Source: Thiomicrorhabdus sp965603495
Lineage (GTDB): Bacteria; Pseudomonadota; Gammaproteobacteria; Thiomicrospirales; Thiomicrospiraceae
Assembly (NCBI GenBank): GCA_965603495.1
Contig: CBFDDF010000011.1
Coordinates: 1 to 64,000, forward strand
Reading direction: 5' to 3'
DNA length: 64,000 nt
Shown: one piece after another, positions 44,220-53,242 of the stretch
Numbering within the stretch: position 1 is the first letter of the stretch
Layout of the letters: every line of letters starts with the position of its first letter
Notes under the pieces: model-generated
The model's input: only the letters and a program-made list of their open reading frames with translations
Told to the model about the DNA's origin: nothing
Database searches by the model: none
Made by a program: the position numbers and the translations under genes

Positions 44220-45448
44220 GAACGATTGCCTCCCATCGCGAACCGTGAAAAACGTTTTTTTAAAGTCGGCATGGCCTGCATTGCCATCAACCCAATCCCC
44301 CTTAAATGTCCGACAACGGGTGATTGGTGCTGAAAGATATCAATCAAACCATCTGTCATTCCCATCACCTTTTCATGGTCAGGCTTTCTGGCGATTGCAT
44401 ACTCCGTTAAAAATTCTGGCGAGCCAATATCATCTGTTAAAGAAGTCATCTCTAAAAACACCTCAATATCTCGAATCCCCAAGTTCAAACCTTGTGCAGC
44501 GACCGGGTGCTGTGTATGTGAGGCATTGCCCATTAACAATGCACGGCCTTTGGACATCTGCGGCACATAAGTCTCTTTTAACGGATAAATTACGCGCGGA
44601 CTAACTTGTATAAATCGACCTAAACGCTCACCCATTTTTGATGAAAATAGCGCTATATACTCTGCATCGTTTAGAGCCTTTACCATTTCAATTTCATCTT
44701 CAGGACAGACCATCACGGCTTTATGAAAATGGCCTTTCATTGGCAATAACGCCACAGGACCCTTTTCAGTAAAACGCTCAAATGACCAACCTTGCGGGTG
44801 CATTTCAGTTTCTATCTGCGCAATCACGCCAAAAGCTTGATAAGATTTCTCTTCAATCGGCAAATCAAGTATTTTTCTGACCTGAGAAACCGTACCATCG
44901 GCTCCGACAATCAGCTTGGCCTCAACTTGATAGGATTCCCCTGAAAAACCTGCACTCTCTGAATCTACGGCAATTTCAGCCTGAATGACTGAGCCCTGCT
45001 CTTTAAATGTCACTAAACGTGCCGGACAAAGCACTTGAATCTGTTGGTTTTTCTGTACATGTTGCCAGAGGACTTTACCCAAATCACTGGACTGAATACT
45101 GTAGCCCAAAGCAGGCACATCAACTTCTTCGGCATGTAACTTAGTCAGACCCAAATAGCCCTTTTGCGATACATGAACGTGATGAATTTCCGTTAAGTGT
45201 TCAACGAGGTCATTCCAGATATTGAGTTTTTTTAAGACCTGCATCGAGCCATGAGACAAGGCCAAGACTCGCCCATCAAAAGAGTTCGGAGCGTCTTTAT
45301 TTGGAACAAAGGCCTCTGCCAATACAACTTTAAAGGCTTGTTGCGCTAGACCTAACGCCAGCATCAACCCAACAGGCCCACCACCTGAAATGACTACTCC
45401 ACACTTGATTGACTGATGCTCTATTTTTGAAGACGACTCTGAACTCAC
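44216..45448 (-). CDS. ubiH: 2-octaprenyl-6-methoxyphenyl hydroxylase UbiH-like
   Basis: A second FAD monooxygenase of the same family (410 aa). It has VVISGGGPVGLMLALGLAQQ, the RVLALSHGS segment, LIVGADGTVSQVRKIL and LLMGNASHTQHPVAAQGLNLG. The GD motif reads GNA instead of GDA, a small deviation at a position that touches FAD. It lies between pepP and ubiI as in E. coli, hence the symbol. Substrate assignment rests on synteny. Confidence 0.9.
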   Translation of the reverse strand: MSSESSSKIEHQSIKCGVVISGGGPVGLMLALGLAQQAFKVVLAEAFVPNKDAPNSFDGRVLALSHGSMQVLKKLNIWNDLVEHLTEIHHVHVSQKGYLGLTKLHAEEVDVPALGYSIQSSDLGKVLWQHVQKNQQIQVLCPARLVTFKEQGSVIQAEIAVDSESAGFSGESYQVEAKLIVGADGTVSQVRKILDLPIEEKSYQAFGVIAQIETEMHPQGWSFERFTEKGPVALLPMKGHFHKAVMVCPEDEIEMVKALNDAEYIALFSSKMGERLGRFIQVSPRVIYPLKETYVPQMSKGRALLMGNASHTQHPVAAQGLNLGIRDIEVFLEMTSLTDDIGSPEFLTEYAIARKPDHEKVMGMTDGLIDIFQHQSPVVGHLRGIGLMAMQAMPTLKKRFSRFAMGGNRS

Positions 45449-45520
45449 TTTTTTAAATCCTGCTGTTACTTAAAACTAGAAAACATTGCGATGCGATGAC
45501 TCAACAATCAATAAATCGTT

Positions 45521-46846
45521 TTAGCGTACCGCTGAAAAGACAGCCATCTGTGCTTCAATTTCTGTCACGGTTCTTGGCAATCCAGTAGTTAAAACCTCAT
45601 GCCCTGTTTCAGTAACCAAAACATCATCTTCGATTCGTATTCCAATATCATGCCACTGACTATCCACATCAGAATGTTCTGCCGAGATATATAAACCAGG
45701 CTCTACCGTCACAACCATGCCAGGTTTAAACTCTCGCCAGGCCTGATCCTGTTTATAAGCCCCCACATCATGCACATCCATACCCAACCAATGACCGGTA
45801 CCATGCATAAAAAAACGTTTATAAGATTCATTTTTGATTAAAGTCTTAAGCCTGCCTTTTAAGATACCCAAATCAATTAAACCTTGGGTCAAGACATTGA
45901 CTGAGGCTTGATGTGCCGCATCATATACGGCTCCAGGTTTAATCGCTGAGATAGCCGCTTGCTGCGCATCTAATACAAGGGAGTATAACTTGGCTTGCGC
46001 TGGACTAAACTTTCCATTCGCTGGGAAAGTTGTGGTGATATCCCCTGCATAACCTTGCCATTCAGCACCCGCATCCACCAGTACCAGATCACCATCATGA
46101 ATCTCATCTCGGTTTTCAGTGTAGTGCAAAATACAGGCATTGTTCCCACTAGCAACAATTGAACTGAAAGCAATGCGTGGAGATCCCTCACGAACAAAAG
46201 TCGCTTCTAATTCTGCTTGCACCTGAAACTCAAACTTTCCAGGCAAGACTGTGGCCATCGCGGCTAAATGACCTTTTACCGAAATTTGTGCCGCTTGGCG
46301 CATCCTAGAGATTTCTTCTGCTGATTTAAACAGGCGCTGTTCATGCAGAATCCCATCTAAGTCACAAATCTTACTCGGTGCCGATACACCTTGACGAACC
46401 CTCTGCTTCAGGCTGCCAATCCAATCACTAACCGGGTTCAACCAGTCAGACATTTGAGAGAATGAAAAGTACACCGATTCAATATTCTCAAGCAGCTCAA
46501 GCGCACCCTCATCCAATTCATCAATTGACCAGGCCTGGTCAATTGATAAAGACTCACTCGCACTTTCAACGCCCAAGCGCCTACCCTGCCAAGTTTCCTG
46601 CTCAGGATCCTTAGGCCGCAAAAATAGATGGGTTACTAATGACTTTTTTTTGAGCAAAACTAGTACACAATCTGGCTCGGTAAATCCCGTTAAGTAAAAA
46701 AAGTCGCTTTCGGCCCTAAACGGAAACTCGACATCTCGATTGCGGATTTGCTCAGCCCCTGAAGAGACCAGCACTGCACTATTCTCAGGCAAACTGGCTA
46801 ATAATTTTTGACGATTATGCTGATGAAACTTGTTGCTTTTTAACAT
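45521..46846 (-). CDS. pepP: Xaa-Pro aminopeptidase PepP
   Basis: A manganese metallopeptidase that removes an N-terminal residue before proline. The 441-aa protein has a creatinase-like N-domain (1-175) and a pita-bread catalytic domain with the metal ligands in LVDAGAEWQGYAGDITTTFP (two Asp), HGTGHWLGMDVHDVG (His) and VTVEPGLYI (Glu). It overlaps the ygfB stop by one base. The N-domain contains a 28-bp perfect palindrome (46520-46547), and a second 10/12 near copy is at 45736-45747. Confidence 0.96.
   Translation of the reverse strand: MLKSNKFHQHNRQKLLASLPENSAVLVSSGAEQIRNRDVEFPFRAESDFFYLTGFTEPDCVLVLLKKKSLVTHLFLRPKDPEQETWQGRRLGVESASESLSIDQAWSIDELDEGALELLENIESVYFSFSQMSDWLNPVSDWIGSLKQRVRQGVSAPSKICDLDGILHEQRLFKSAEEISRMRQAAQISVKGHLAAMATVLPGKFEFQVQAELEATFVREGSPRIAFSSIVASGNNACILHYTENRDEIHDGDLVLVDAGAEWQGYAGDITTTFPANGKFSPAQAKLYSLVLDAQQAAISAIKPGAVYDAAHQASVNVLTQGLIDLGILKGRLKTLIKNESYKRFFMHGTGHWLGMDVHDVGAYKQDQAWREFKPGMVVTVEPGLYISAEHSDVDSQWHDIGIRIEDDVLVTETGHEVLTTGLPRTVTEIEAQMAVFSAVR
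46520..46547. repeat. 28-bp perfect palindrome with ACCAGGCCTGGT core, copy 8 (in pepP)
   Basis: Core at 46528-46539, extended by ATCAATTG and its complement CAATTGAT, wholly within the coding region. It reads SIDQAWSID in the protein. Confidence 0.95.
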
Positions 46847-47442
46847 TAGTGAATCGTACCGTTTTCTTCATCTTCAGGACTGAGCATAGGAATCGGTTGT
46901 GCATCTGCAGGGTTCAAAGATTCATTCATCGTCAAAATACCGATTTTCACAAACTCAACCAATTGCATTAGATCTGACTCTTCAGTATCTCCGTCCTTCA
47001 CTGACTTACCTAAGTCCTCAATATCGATACTGGCGATATCACTAAAATCACTTACAAGCTCTCGAACGTCTGGTGCGATTTCATTTTCAGCATCATTTAG
47101 ACAGCCAATCAACCCTAAGCCATAAAGAATGCCTTCGCAAAGTTGACCCACCATCATCGCACGGTAAACCAGTGCCTCATTATCATCCGGTAAACATAAC
47201 TCCAATTCAAAACCGGAGCCATTCATGCCTTTATTTGTTTCTTGATAAAGGTCATGCAAAACCTGTAAAAATGACTCTTTGACCGATTTAATATTGGCCT
47301 CTTCAATCAGCTTTTTAATCCAAACCGCTTCTTGAATATCATTATCACCGCACAACAATCCAATTAACATACCTTGAATAAATGCCGGTGACTCTAACTC
47401 TGAATGTGGCGTGACCACTTCTTTGACTTGATCGAAATCCAT
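46846..47442 (-). CDS. ygfB: UPF0149 family protein YgfB
   Basis: A 198-aa acidic cytoplasmic protein of the UPF0149/YgfB family, whose role is little known. Recognisable are ESPAFIQGMLIGLLCGDND, FELELCLPDDNEALVYRA in parts and WCEGILYGLGL-like QLCEGILYGLGLIG, and the acidic tail. It is first in ygfB-pepP-ubiH-ubiI and divergent from zapA with a 95-bp shared promoter region. Confidence 0.93.
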   Translation of the reverse strand: MDFDQVKEVVTPHSELESPAFIQGMLIGLLCGDNDIQEAVWIKKLIEEANIKSVKESFLQVLHDLYQETNKGMNGSGFELELCLPDDNEALVYRAMMVGQLCEGILYGLGLIGCLNDAENEIAPDVRELVSDFSDIASIDIEDLGKSVKDGDTEESDLMQLVEFVKIGILTMNESLNPADAQPIPMLSPEDEENGTIH

Positions 47443-47537
47443 TAAAACCTTCTCTTGTTAATCCTGGGTGATTAGTGAATAATATCATAATTAGCTTAAA
47501 TTCAAATTGCTTAACCCCTAATTTTCGGAGCAAACTC

Positions 47538-47819
47538 GTGTTAACGCTTACCTTAATGAATCACACCTTTGAAATACCTTGTGAAGCGGAAGATCGTGAG
47601 CGCTTAATTGAAGCCGCTACCTTGCTAGAAGACAAACTTGACCAACTACCTGATTTAAAAGGCGAAGGTAAGATTTTGATGATGGCACTAAACCTTTGCT
47701 ATGACTACTTACAACTCAGAGACGACACTACACAATACACGCTAAGACTCGAAGATCAGATGGATACGGTTATAAATCACGTTGCCAGCAATAACAGTTC
47801 TGAAAGCACTCAGTCTTAG
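47538..47819 (+). CDS. zapA: Cell-division protein ZapA
   Basis: ZapA crosslinks FtsZ filaments at midcell. The frame opens at 47475, but GTG 47538 follows GGAG at a normal distance and gives a 93-aa protein beginning with the family N-domain (MNHTFEIPCEAEDRERLIEAA in parts) and a C-terminal coiled coil (YLQLRDDTTQYTLRLEDQMD). Its position between ygfB (divergent) and 6S RNA matches enterobacteria. Confidence 0.9.
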   Translation: MLTLTLMNHTFEIPCEAEDRERLIEAATLLEDKLDQLPDLKGEGKILMMALNLCYDYLQLRDDTTQYTLRLEDQMDTVINHVASNNSSESTQS

Positions 47820-48051
47820 AATGACAGCAACACAGGGTTTAAATCCCATGCTAGTCACCTAAACGCGCTTTAAAAGCTAGTTGTTATACCCCCTTCTTCT
47901 CCCTAAACCTCTATTTCAAATAATAGAAGTTTGAATTGAGTATCAATCTGCTCTAATCAAAACTACCCGTTATTAATGAAATCTATAAATCTTCATTAAA
48001 ACAAATGATTATAAATTTGCTTCGGAATGTAAATTTTGATATCTATTTTGT

Positions 48052-48057
48052 TATAAT
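48052..48057 (+). promoter_or_regulatory. -10 element of the 6S RNA gene
   Basis: A perfect TATAAT is 7-9 bp before the expected RNA 5' end. No strong -35 match is seen. Confidence 0.6.
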
Positions 48058-48063
48058 AGGCAC

Positions 48064-48241
48064 ATAGCATTTAGTCGCTGGGCATAAACCCCTTTCCGAT
48101 AATTAATATATTGGGGTCTGAACTTGAATATGGTGTGCATCTCGTTAGCCTTGCTAACCCGGGAAGCCTAAATACCTTGAGAAGACTGCCACCTTGAACT
48201 CCTCGGTTCTTGGATTTTTGTTCAGCGGCTATTTGCTTCCC
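48064..48241 (+). ncRNA. ssrS: 6S RNA
   Basis: 6S RNA mimics an open promoter and sequesters sigma-70 RNA polymerase. The location between zapA and the 5-FCL gene is the conserved ssrS locus. Similar to E. coli 6S, the sequence has CCGGGAAGCCTAAA (E. coli CCGAGAAGCCUUAAA) followed by CCACCTTGAAC, a short loop and GGTTCTTGG. The ends close as a stem (5' GCATTTAGTCGCTG with 3' CAGCGGCTATTTGC, allowing wobble). The boundaries are estimates of about 178 nt. Confidence 0.88.
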
Positions 48242-48480
48242 CATTCCCTTTGTAAACACTCTTGAATACACCTAATTTTATTTTAAACTTCTTTTATTCA
48301 CTCGACTCTCTATCTTTTCGACATCAAATACAGTGCTTTACTAGCGACGTTTATCCCTATATTTGTATTTCAATTACTTATTTAACACTTACCTACCTTT
48401 TGCCTTAAAAGACACACTTTGTCCGATTTATCCGCTAATATGAGACCCATCATTTAACGAATAAACCAAAAAAATTAATT

Positions 48481-49128
48481 ATGACTTCAACATTAAATCC
48501 CACCACACTTAGAAAAGAACTACGCCAGCGCAGAAAACAACTGACACCTGAGCAACAAATCCAACATGGCCAACAAGCATTAGTTCATTTGCAAGGTTTC
48601 TTGGCTACCAAAAATTCAGCTGAACAGCCACCCAAGTCACTAAAGATTGCACTGTTTCTTTCGCAAGATGGTGAATTGGATACTGAATTAGCGATTCAAC
48701 ACTTATGGCGTTCAACACAACACATAGTTCACCTGCCAGTGCTTGAGACCAAGCCTGACTGGCATATGGCATTTGTTGAGTATCAACCAAACAGTCAAAT
48801 GATCGATAATCAATTTGGCATAGCCGAACCCTCGGCACCATTTGATAAACACTTACCTGGTCAGCAACTGGATATTGTCCTGATGCCGTTGGTCGGCTTT
48901 GATGGCCAGGGTAATCGAATGGGAATGGGTGGTGGCTATTATGACCGAAGCTTTGAATTTAAACGCCACCAAGAAAACCCACACAGTAAGACCTTATTGA
49001 TTGGCTGGGCGCATAGCTGCCAACAAGTCACTCAACTACCTAATGAACCTTGGGATGTTCCCTTAGATGGCATCATCACCGAACTTGGTTTTCAATCATT
49101 TCACGAAGAGACAAAGTTACAAGAATAG
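48481..49128 (+). CDS. 5-formyltetrahydrofolate cyclo-ligase
   Basis: An ATP-dependent enzyme that recycles 5-formyl-THF to methenyl-THF. The 215-aa protein has N-terminal LRKELRQRRKQLTPEQ, LFLSQDGELDT, and the C-terminal MPLVGFDGQGNRMGMGGGYYDR signature. It lies downstream of 6S RNA as in E. coli (ygfA/fau). Confidence 0.95.
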   Translation: MTSTLNPTTLRKELRQRRKQLTPEQQIQHGQQALVHLQGFLATKNSAEQPPKSLKIALFLSQDGELDTELAIQHLWRSTQHIVHLPVLETKPDWHMAFVEYQPNSQMIDNQFGIAEPSAPFDKHLPGQQLDIVLMPLVGFDGQGNRMGMGGGYYDRSFEFKRHQENPHSKTLLIGWAHSCQQVTQLPNEPWDVPLDGIITELGFQSFHEETKLQE

Positions 49129-49152
49129 AACCTTAGATTAGAAAAGCTCAGA

Positions 49153-49183
49153 CACAAAAAAGGCGCCTATTTCAGCACCTTTG
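49153..49183 (-). terminator. Terminator of the amidase gene
   Basis: On the minus strand AAAGGTGC-TGAAATAG-GCGCCTTTTTTG (one G-U pair in RNA) with a T tract, 61 bp after the amidase stop. It also lies 25 bp after the convergent 5-FCL gene. Confidence 0.75.
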
Positions 49184-49243
49184 ATAAAGTCTTTGTTTTT
49201 CAATGCGCCACTAGCGATCTGATGGCTTAGATGATTGTTTCCT

Positions 49244-50785
49244 CTACAAAGCAGCGACTACTTTTTCAGACAGTGGAATTTTGACTTTTTTACCGACATA
49301 CAATTCATTGGCGTTTTTAATGTTATTGATCTGCTTTAAACTCTTAGTTGAAACTTGATAGTTCTCCGCAATCTGAGACAAAGTGTCTCCCTTTTGAACT
49401 TTATAATGAACGTATAAAGATTCACCCCAGCGTGGTTTTTGTGCGTTTTTCTCAACAAATTTAGCCAACCCACCAGTAATAGCACTCGCCATTTTAGTTT
49501 GGAAAGTCTTGCTCATTAAATTACGTGCTTCATGTGCGTTCGAAATAAATGCAGTTTCAATCAATAACGACGGCATATCAATCGATTTTAGAACCGCAAA
49601 TTTGGCAGACTGAACAGAATGTTTATGCATTTTGACTTTTTTCTGCATCTCATTCAAAACCGTATGCGCTAGTTTACGACTCGCTCTGATATTCGCTTCG
49701 CGGGTCAAATCGCTTAATGCAAAAGCAACATCCTCATCACGCCCCTTCAATTTAACATCTTGTAAAGAAGCATTCTCGCTTTTAGCCAATAGCTTAGCCA
49801 TAACACTACTCGCGCCACCTCTTGAAAGAACATAAACCGACCCCCCACGTACTGAGTGATCGTGAAAGGCATCAGCATGGATAGAGATAAACATATCCGC
49901 ATCTTGGCTTTTAGCAATCTTCACACGTTCATGCAGCGGAATAAAAACATCTTTATCACGCGTCAAAATCGCACGCATTCCTGGCTGCAGGTCAATTAAT
50001 CGCTTTAATTCTTTAGCCATTTTCAAGGTTGCAATTTTCTCTTGAACCTTATTATGACCAATTGCACCCACATCTTTACCACCATGCCCTGCATCGATGG
50101 CAATCACCAATGTTTTGGGCTGCGAAAACACCGAGCTTTCAGTATTTAACAGAGCTTGCGTCGCTTGATGCGTTTTGGTTTTATGTTCAGGTGCTACTTT
50201 AGCCATCTTAACTAAAGGACTAACATCCTTTTCAACCGGTACCTTAACGCCCGTTTTAACAACTGGACTTTCAACTTTAGCAACAACTTTAACAGCAGGT
50301 TTTACTGAGGATTTAACGGTAGTAATTTGTGTGGATTGTTTTTTAGAAACTTGAGTTTTAGCAACCTGATTCGAAACGGAATCCCCTAAATCGACAACTA
50401 AACGTGCTTTAGCATCTTTGCCTTTCGATAAGGTAAATACTTTGTAAGTTGAGTGTTTGTGTAAATCTAAAACCACGCGGGTTCGTTTTGCACTGTCAGA
50501 CACACGGATTTTAAATAGGTGTTTATCGGTAATGTGCTTATTCTTGAATGACAGTTTATTGGCGGTTTGATAGAAATCAACTACTAATCGTGAAGGGTTA
50601 CTTAATTGAGAAACTTTATACTTGTCCATCTGCTTTAAATCGAAAACCACACGCGTCTTTTCAGCGGTCTGACCGATTCGCATACCAGAAAGCTCTGTGT
50701 TAGCAATCGCACTAGAGACCCAAACAGACAACATTAGGAATAGTGTAATCGTGACAAGTTTTTTAATTAAGTTAAGCGATTTCAT
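49244..50785 (-). CDS. amiB: N-acetylmuramoyl-L-alanine amidase, AmiB-like (AMIN + Amidase_3 + LysM)
   Basis: A periplasmic zinc amidase that splits septal peptidoglycan. The 513-aa protein has a signal peptide (1-28), an AMIN domain (about 33-130), a Val/Lys-rich linker (about 135-215), an Amidase_3 domain (about 225-445) with zinc ligands in AIDAGHGGKDVGAIG and ISIHADAFHD, and a C-terminal LysM (about 460-507, YKVQKGDTLSQIAENYQVS). The place beside tsaE matches the tsaE-amiB pair, so AmiB is preferred to AmiC. Confidence 0.93.
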   Translation of the reverse strand: MKSLNLIKKLVTITLFLMLSVWVSSAIANTELSGMRIGQTAEKTRVVFDLKQMDKYKVSQLSNPSRLVVDFYQTANKLSFKNKHITDKHLFKIRVSDSAKRTRVVLDLHKHSTYKVFTLSKGKDAKARLVVDLGDSVSNQVAKTQVSKKQSTQITTVKSSVKPAVKVVAKVESPVVKTGVKVPVEKDVSPLVKMAKVAPEHKTKTHQATQALLNTESSVFSQPKTLVIAIDAGHGGKDVGAIGHNKVQEKIATLKMAKELKRLIDLQPGMRAILTRDKDVFIPLHERVKIAKSQDADMFISIHADAFHDHSVRGGSVYVLSRGGASSVMAKLLAKSENASLQDVKLKGRDEDVAFALSDLTREANIRASRKLAHTVLNEMQKKVKMHKHSVQSAKFAVLKSIDMPSLLIETAFISNAHEARNLMSKTFQTKMASAITGGLAKFVEKNAQKPRWGESLYVHYKVQKGDTLSQIAENYQVSTKSLKQINNIKNANELYVGKKVKIPLSEKVVAAL

Positions 50786-50979
50786 GGGGACTACCTGTTC
50801 TAATAGTTACTTTCGCTGGTTATATAACACATACTATGCCAATAAATACGCCAAAAACCCGACATCTTACAAGCACTCAAAATGGGCTGACGGTATCAAT
50901 ACAACCTTACAAGCACGACTCTAAAAGATTTAATGAATGCTTAAACCACTAGAACGCTTAGATCGTTTTATAAATGCGA

Positions 50980-51501
50980 TTAATCACACATTTCCGTCAT
51001 CATTTGTTCTACAACCACTCGGCCTAAAGCAGTGTTTGCTGCCATTTCAACCGTTCTGCCCTCTGAATTAAACGCTTCTGGATGCTGTATATCTATCACA
51101 ACATCTGCATCCGGAAAAAGAGGGCTTCCCTTCTGTGGCCACTCTACTAAAGCCACATAATGACCTACCAATAGGTCTCTTATGGCTAAATACTCTAACT
51201 CTTCAGGATCACAAAGTCTATATAAATCAAAGTGATGAATCGTAACTATAGAAGATTTATAGCTTTCGACGATAGTGTACGTCGGACTTTTAACCTTTTG
51301 CCCCGGTAAAAAGTGTTGAATAAATGCTCTTGAAAAGAAGGATTTTCCGGCGCCCAAGTCGCCGTTCAAATAGACTACAAGCCCCGTATTTAGGGCGTTT
51401 GAGTGCTCGCAAGCCAAAGCAAAGGCTTGCGCCAATTTAATGGTCGCTTGCTCATCTACTAAGGTAAATTGATTTTTTATTACGCTACTATTGCCTGACA
51501 T
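50980..51501 (-). CDS. tsaE: tRNA threonylcarbamoyladenosine biosynthesis ATPase TsaE
   Basis: Partner ATPase of TsaB/TsaD in t6A37 formation. It has Walker A YLNGDLGAGKSFFSRAF, KSPTYTIVESY and HFDLYRLCDPEELEYL. The frame runs to 51525, but ATG 51501 (MSGNSSVIKN) has AAAGGA upstream, giving 173 aa. It is divergent from queG (normally queG-nnr-tsaE-amiB in E. coli; nnr is missing here). Confidence 0.95.
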   Translation of the reverse strand: MSGNSSVIKNQFTLVDEQATIKLAQAFALACEHSNALNTGLVVYLNGDLGAGKSFFSRAFIQHFLPGQKVKSPTYTIVESYKSSIVTIHHFDLYRLCDPEELEYLAIRDLLVGHYVALVEWPQKGSPLFPDADVVIDIQHPEAFNSEGRTVEMAANTALGRVVVEQMMTEMCD

Positions 51502-51696
51502 AGGCCGTCCTTTAAATTTTTGCATTTATTTTTAGCTAGGCGCTTCTATTTTCCACATTACAGCCTTGTAACAGGTGGAAAACATTGTTTACACGAGCAC
51601 TTTCTGAATACTTTAACGTGGATTATCGTAGTAATTTTCAAAATTCTTTAAACGACTGACTCAACAAATACACTGTTGAATAGTGAGTTTGTTAAA

Positions 51697-53040
51697 ATGG
51701 CTTCCATGCCACATCAAAACAATCATTCAGTTACTATGCCCTCCAAAAACCAACAGAGCAGTCAACACGCCATCGATTGCCCTACAGATGCCCAAAAAAG
51801 TCTGTCTCAGCGTATCAAACAATGGGGTAAAGAACTCGGTTTTGCCGATATTGGCATCACTGATACTGATCTTTCAAAGTATGAGGCCGACTATTTTAAC
51901 TGGATAGGTGAAAACTTTCATGGCGAAATGGCCTATATGGCGAATCATGGCACTAAACGCACTCGCCCCAATGAATTAGAGCCAGGTACTCAGAGCGTCA
52001 TCAGTGTCCGCTTGAACTATTTAGACCTAAGCAGTGAATCTGCTATTGAACAGCTCCACAACCCTGAGCAGGCTTATATTTCGCGTTATGCACTGGGTAA
52101 GGATTATCACAAATTAATCAGAAAACGCTTACAACTTTTAGCTGAAAAAATTGCAGAAGAAGTCGATGATTTTCACTATCGCGCTTTTACCGATAGCGCA
52201 CCAGTATTAGAACGTCCTCTGGCTGAAAAAGCGGGGCTTGGCTTTATCGGTAAAAATAGTTTGATTATCCACCCCCGTGCCGGATCTTGGTTCTTTTTAG
52301 GCGAGCTCTATACAAATCTAGACCTGTCGGCAGATGTACCTTTTGCAAAACAGGGTTGTGGCCCTTGTACAGCATGTATTCAGGAGTGTCCGACCCAAGC
52401 TATTCTTGACAATGCCGTGGTCGATGCTCGACGCTGCATCTCTTACCTCACGATTGAATATAAAGGCTCAATCCCTGAAGAATTGCGCCCCCTGATGGGC
52501 AATCGGATCTATGGTTGCGATGACTGTCAACTCGTCTGCCCTTGGAACAAATTCACAGCAGGCACTGAAGAAGTCGCCTTTAAAGCCCGGAACGACTCAG
52601 GCAACCAGCTCGATAACCAATCCCTTCTGGCACTTTGGCAATGGGATGAATCGACTTTTCTTAAAAAGCTCGAAGATTCCCCTATCCGCAGAATCGGTTA
52701 CGCTCAGTGGAACCGTAATTTGGCAGTCTCTTTAGGGAATATTGAATTCAATCAAAGGTCTATAGATAATGTGGGACTTTTCAGGCAAGTCATCATTGCC
52801 TTACAGAGCAAATTAAATCAGATCAATGAACTGGTGGATGAACATATCCTGTGGGCGGTAGCTCAGCTGCAAAGCCGAATGGATTGTTTAGCCGATGATC
52901 TAGAGAACTTTGATTTGACCAGGCCTGGTAACTTTGAATCAGAGCAAAATAATCTTACATCTGAGCAGTCTATTAACCCTCTAATTAAAGAGATTAAGCC
53001 GTTTATTGTTCGTAAGTATTATCTGCCTAAGAAAAAGTAG
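51697..53040 (+). CDS. queG: Epoxyqueuosine reductase QueG
   Basis: The last queuosine enzyme, a cobalamin and two-[4Fe-4S] protein that reduces epoxyqueuosine in tRNA. The first cluster is CGPCTACIQECPTQAI and the second CDDCQLVCPWN. The start is uncertain between TTG 51676, ATG 51697 and ATG 51706; 51697 gives 447 aa. The C-terminal tail (about residues 395-447) is longer than in E. coli QueG (379 aa) and contains an exact palindrome copy (52918-52929, read Thr-Arg-Pro-Gly). It is divergent from tsaE. Confidence 0.94.
   Translation: MASMPHQNNHSVTMPSKNQQSSQHAIDCPTDAQKSLSQRIKQWGKELGFADIGITDTDLSKYEADYFNWIGENFHGEMAYMANHGTKRTRPNELEPGTQSVISVRLNYLDLSSESAIEQLHNPEQAYISRYALGKDYHKLIRKRLQLLAEKIAEEVDDFHYRAFTDSAPVLERPLAEKAGLGFIGKNSLIIHPRAGSWFFLGELYTNLDLSADVPFAKQGCGPCTACIQECPTQAILDNAVVDARRCISYLTIEYKGSIPEELRPLMGNRIYGCDDCQLVCPWNKFTAGTEEVAFKARNDSGNQLDNQSLLALWQWDESTFLKKLEDSPIRRIGYAQWNRNLAVSLGNIEFNQRSIDNVGLFRQVIIALQSKLNQINELVDEHILWAVAQLQSRMDCLADDLENFDLTRPGNFESEQNNLTSEQSINPLIKEIKPFIVRKYYLPKKK
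52918..52929. repeat. ACCAGGCCTGGT palindrome, copy 9 (in queG tail)
   Basis: Exact copy, read on the plus strand as ACC|AGG|CCT|GGT (Thr-Arg-Pro-Gly), a third codon frame. It lies 189 bp before copy 10. Confidence 0.9.
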
Positions 53041-53106
53041 TTCAACATCGTAAACTATAATGGTCAAGTATTCTTGGATGGCTTTTTTGTGCGGATTTAT
53101 AAAGCT

Positions 53107-53118
53107 ACCAGGCCTGGT
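53107..53118. repeat. ACCAGGCCTGGT palindrome, copy 10 (intergenic)
   Basis: Exact core. The left flank AAAGCT equals that of copy 6 (30494-30521), but the right flank is AACTCT, so self-complementarity stops after one more pair. It probably had a longer palindrome that has decayed. Confidence 0.9.
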
Positions 53119-53242
53119 AACTCTGAAATAAAAAAGTAGCGTCCTCTTTTCTTCAATCATTGATAAATAATTTTAAGCGGAATTTAATTTTACTCTGACC
53201 CCAATTATTGTTATCAACAAAAAGAACCCTCCCCCTTTTTCT

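Larger units (their letters stand above)
47820..48480. other. 661-bp gap between zapA and the 5-FCL gene
   Basis: It holds the 6S RNA gene (about 48064-48241) and its promoter. The 200-bp stretches on both sides look empty apart from AT-rich DNA; the 5-FCL promoter is probably in 48400-48470. Confidence 0.75.
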
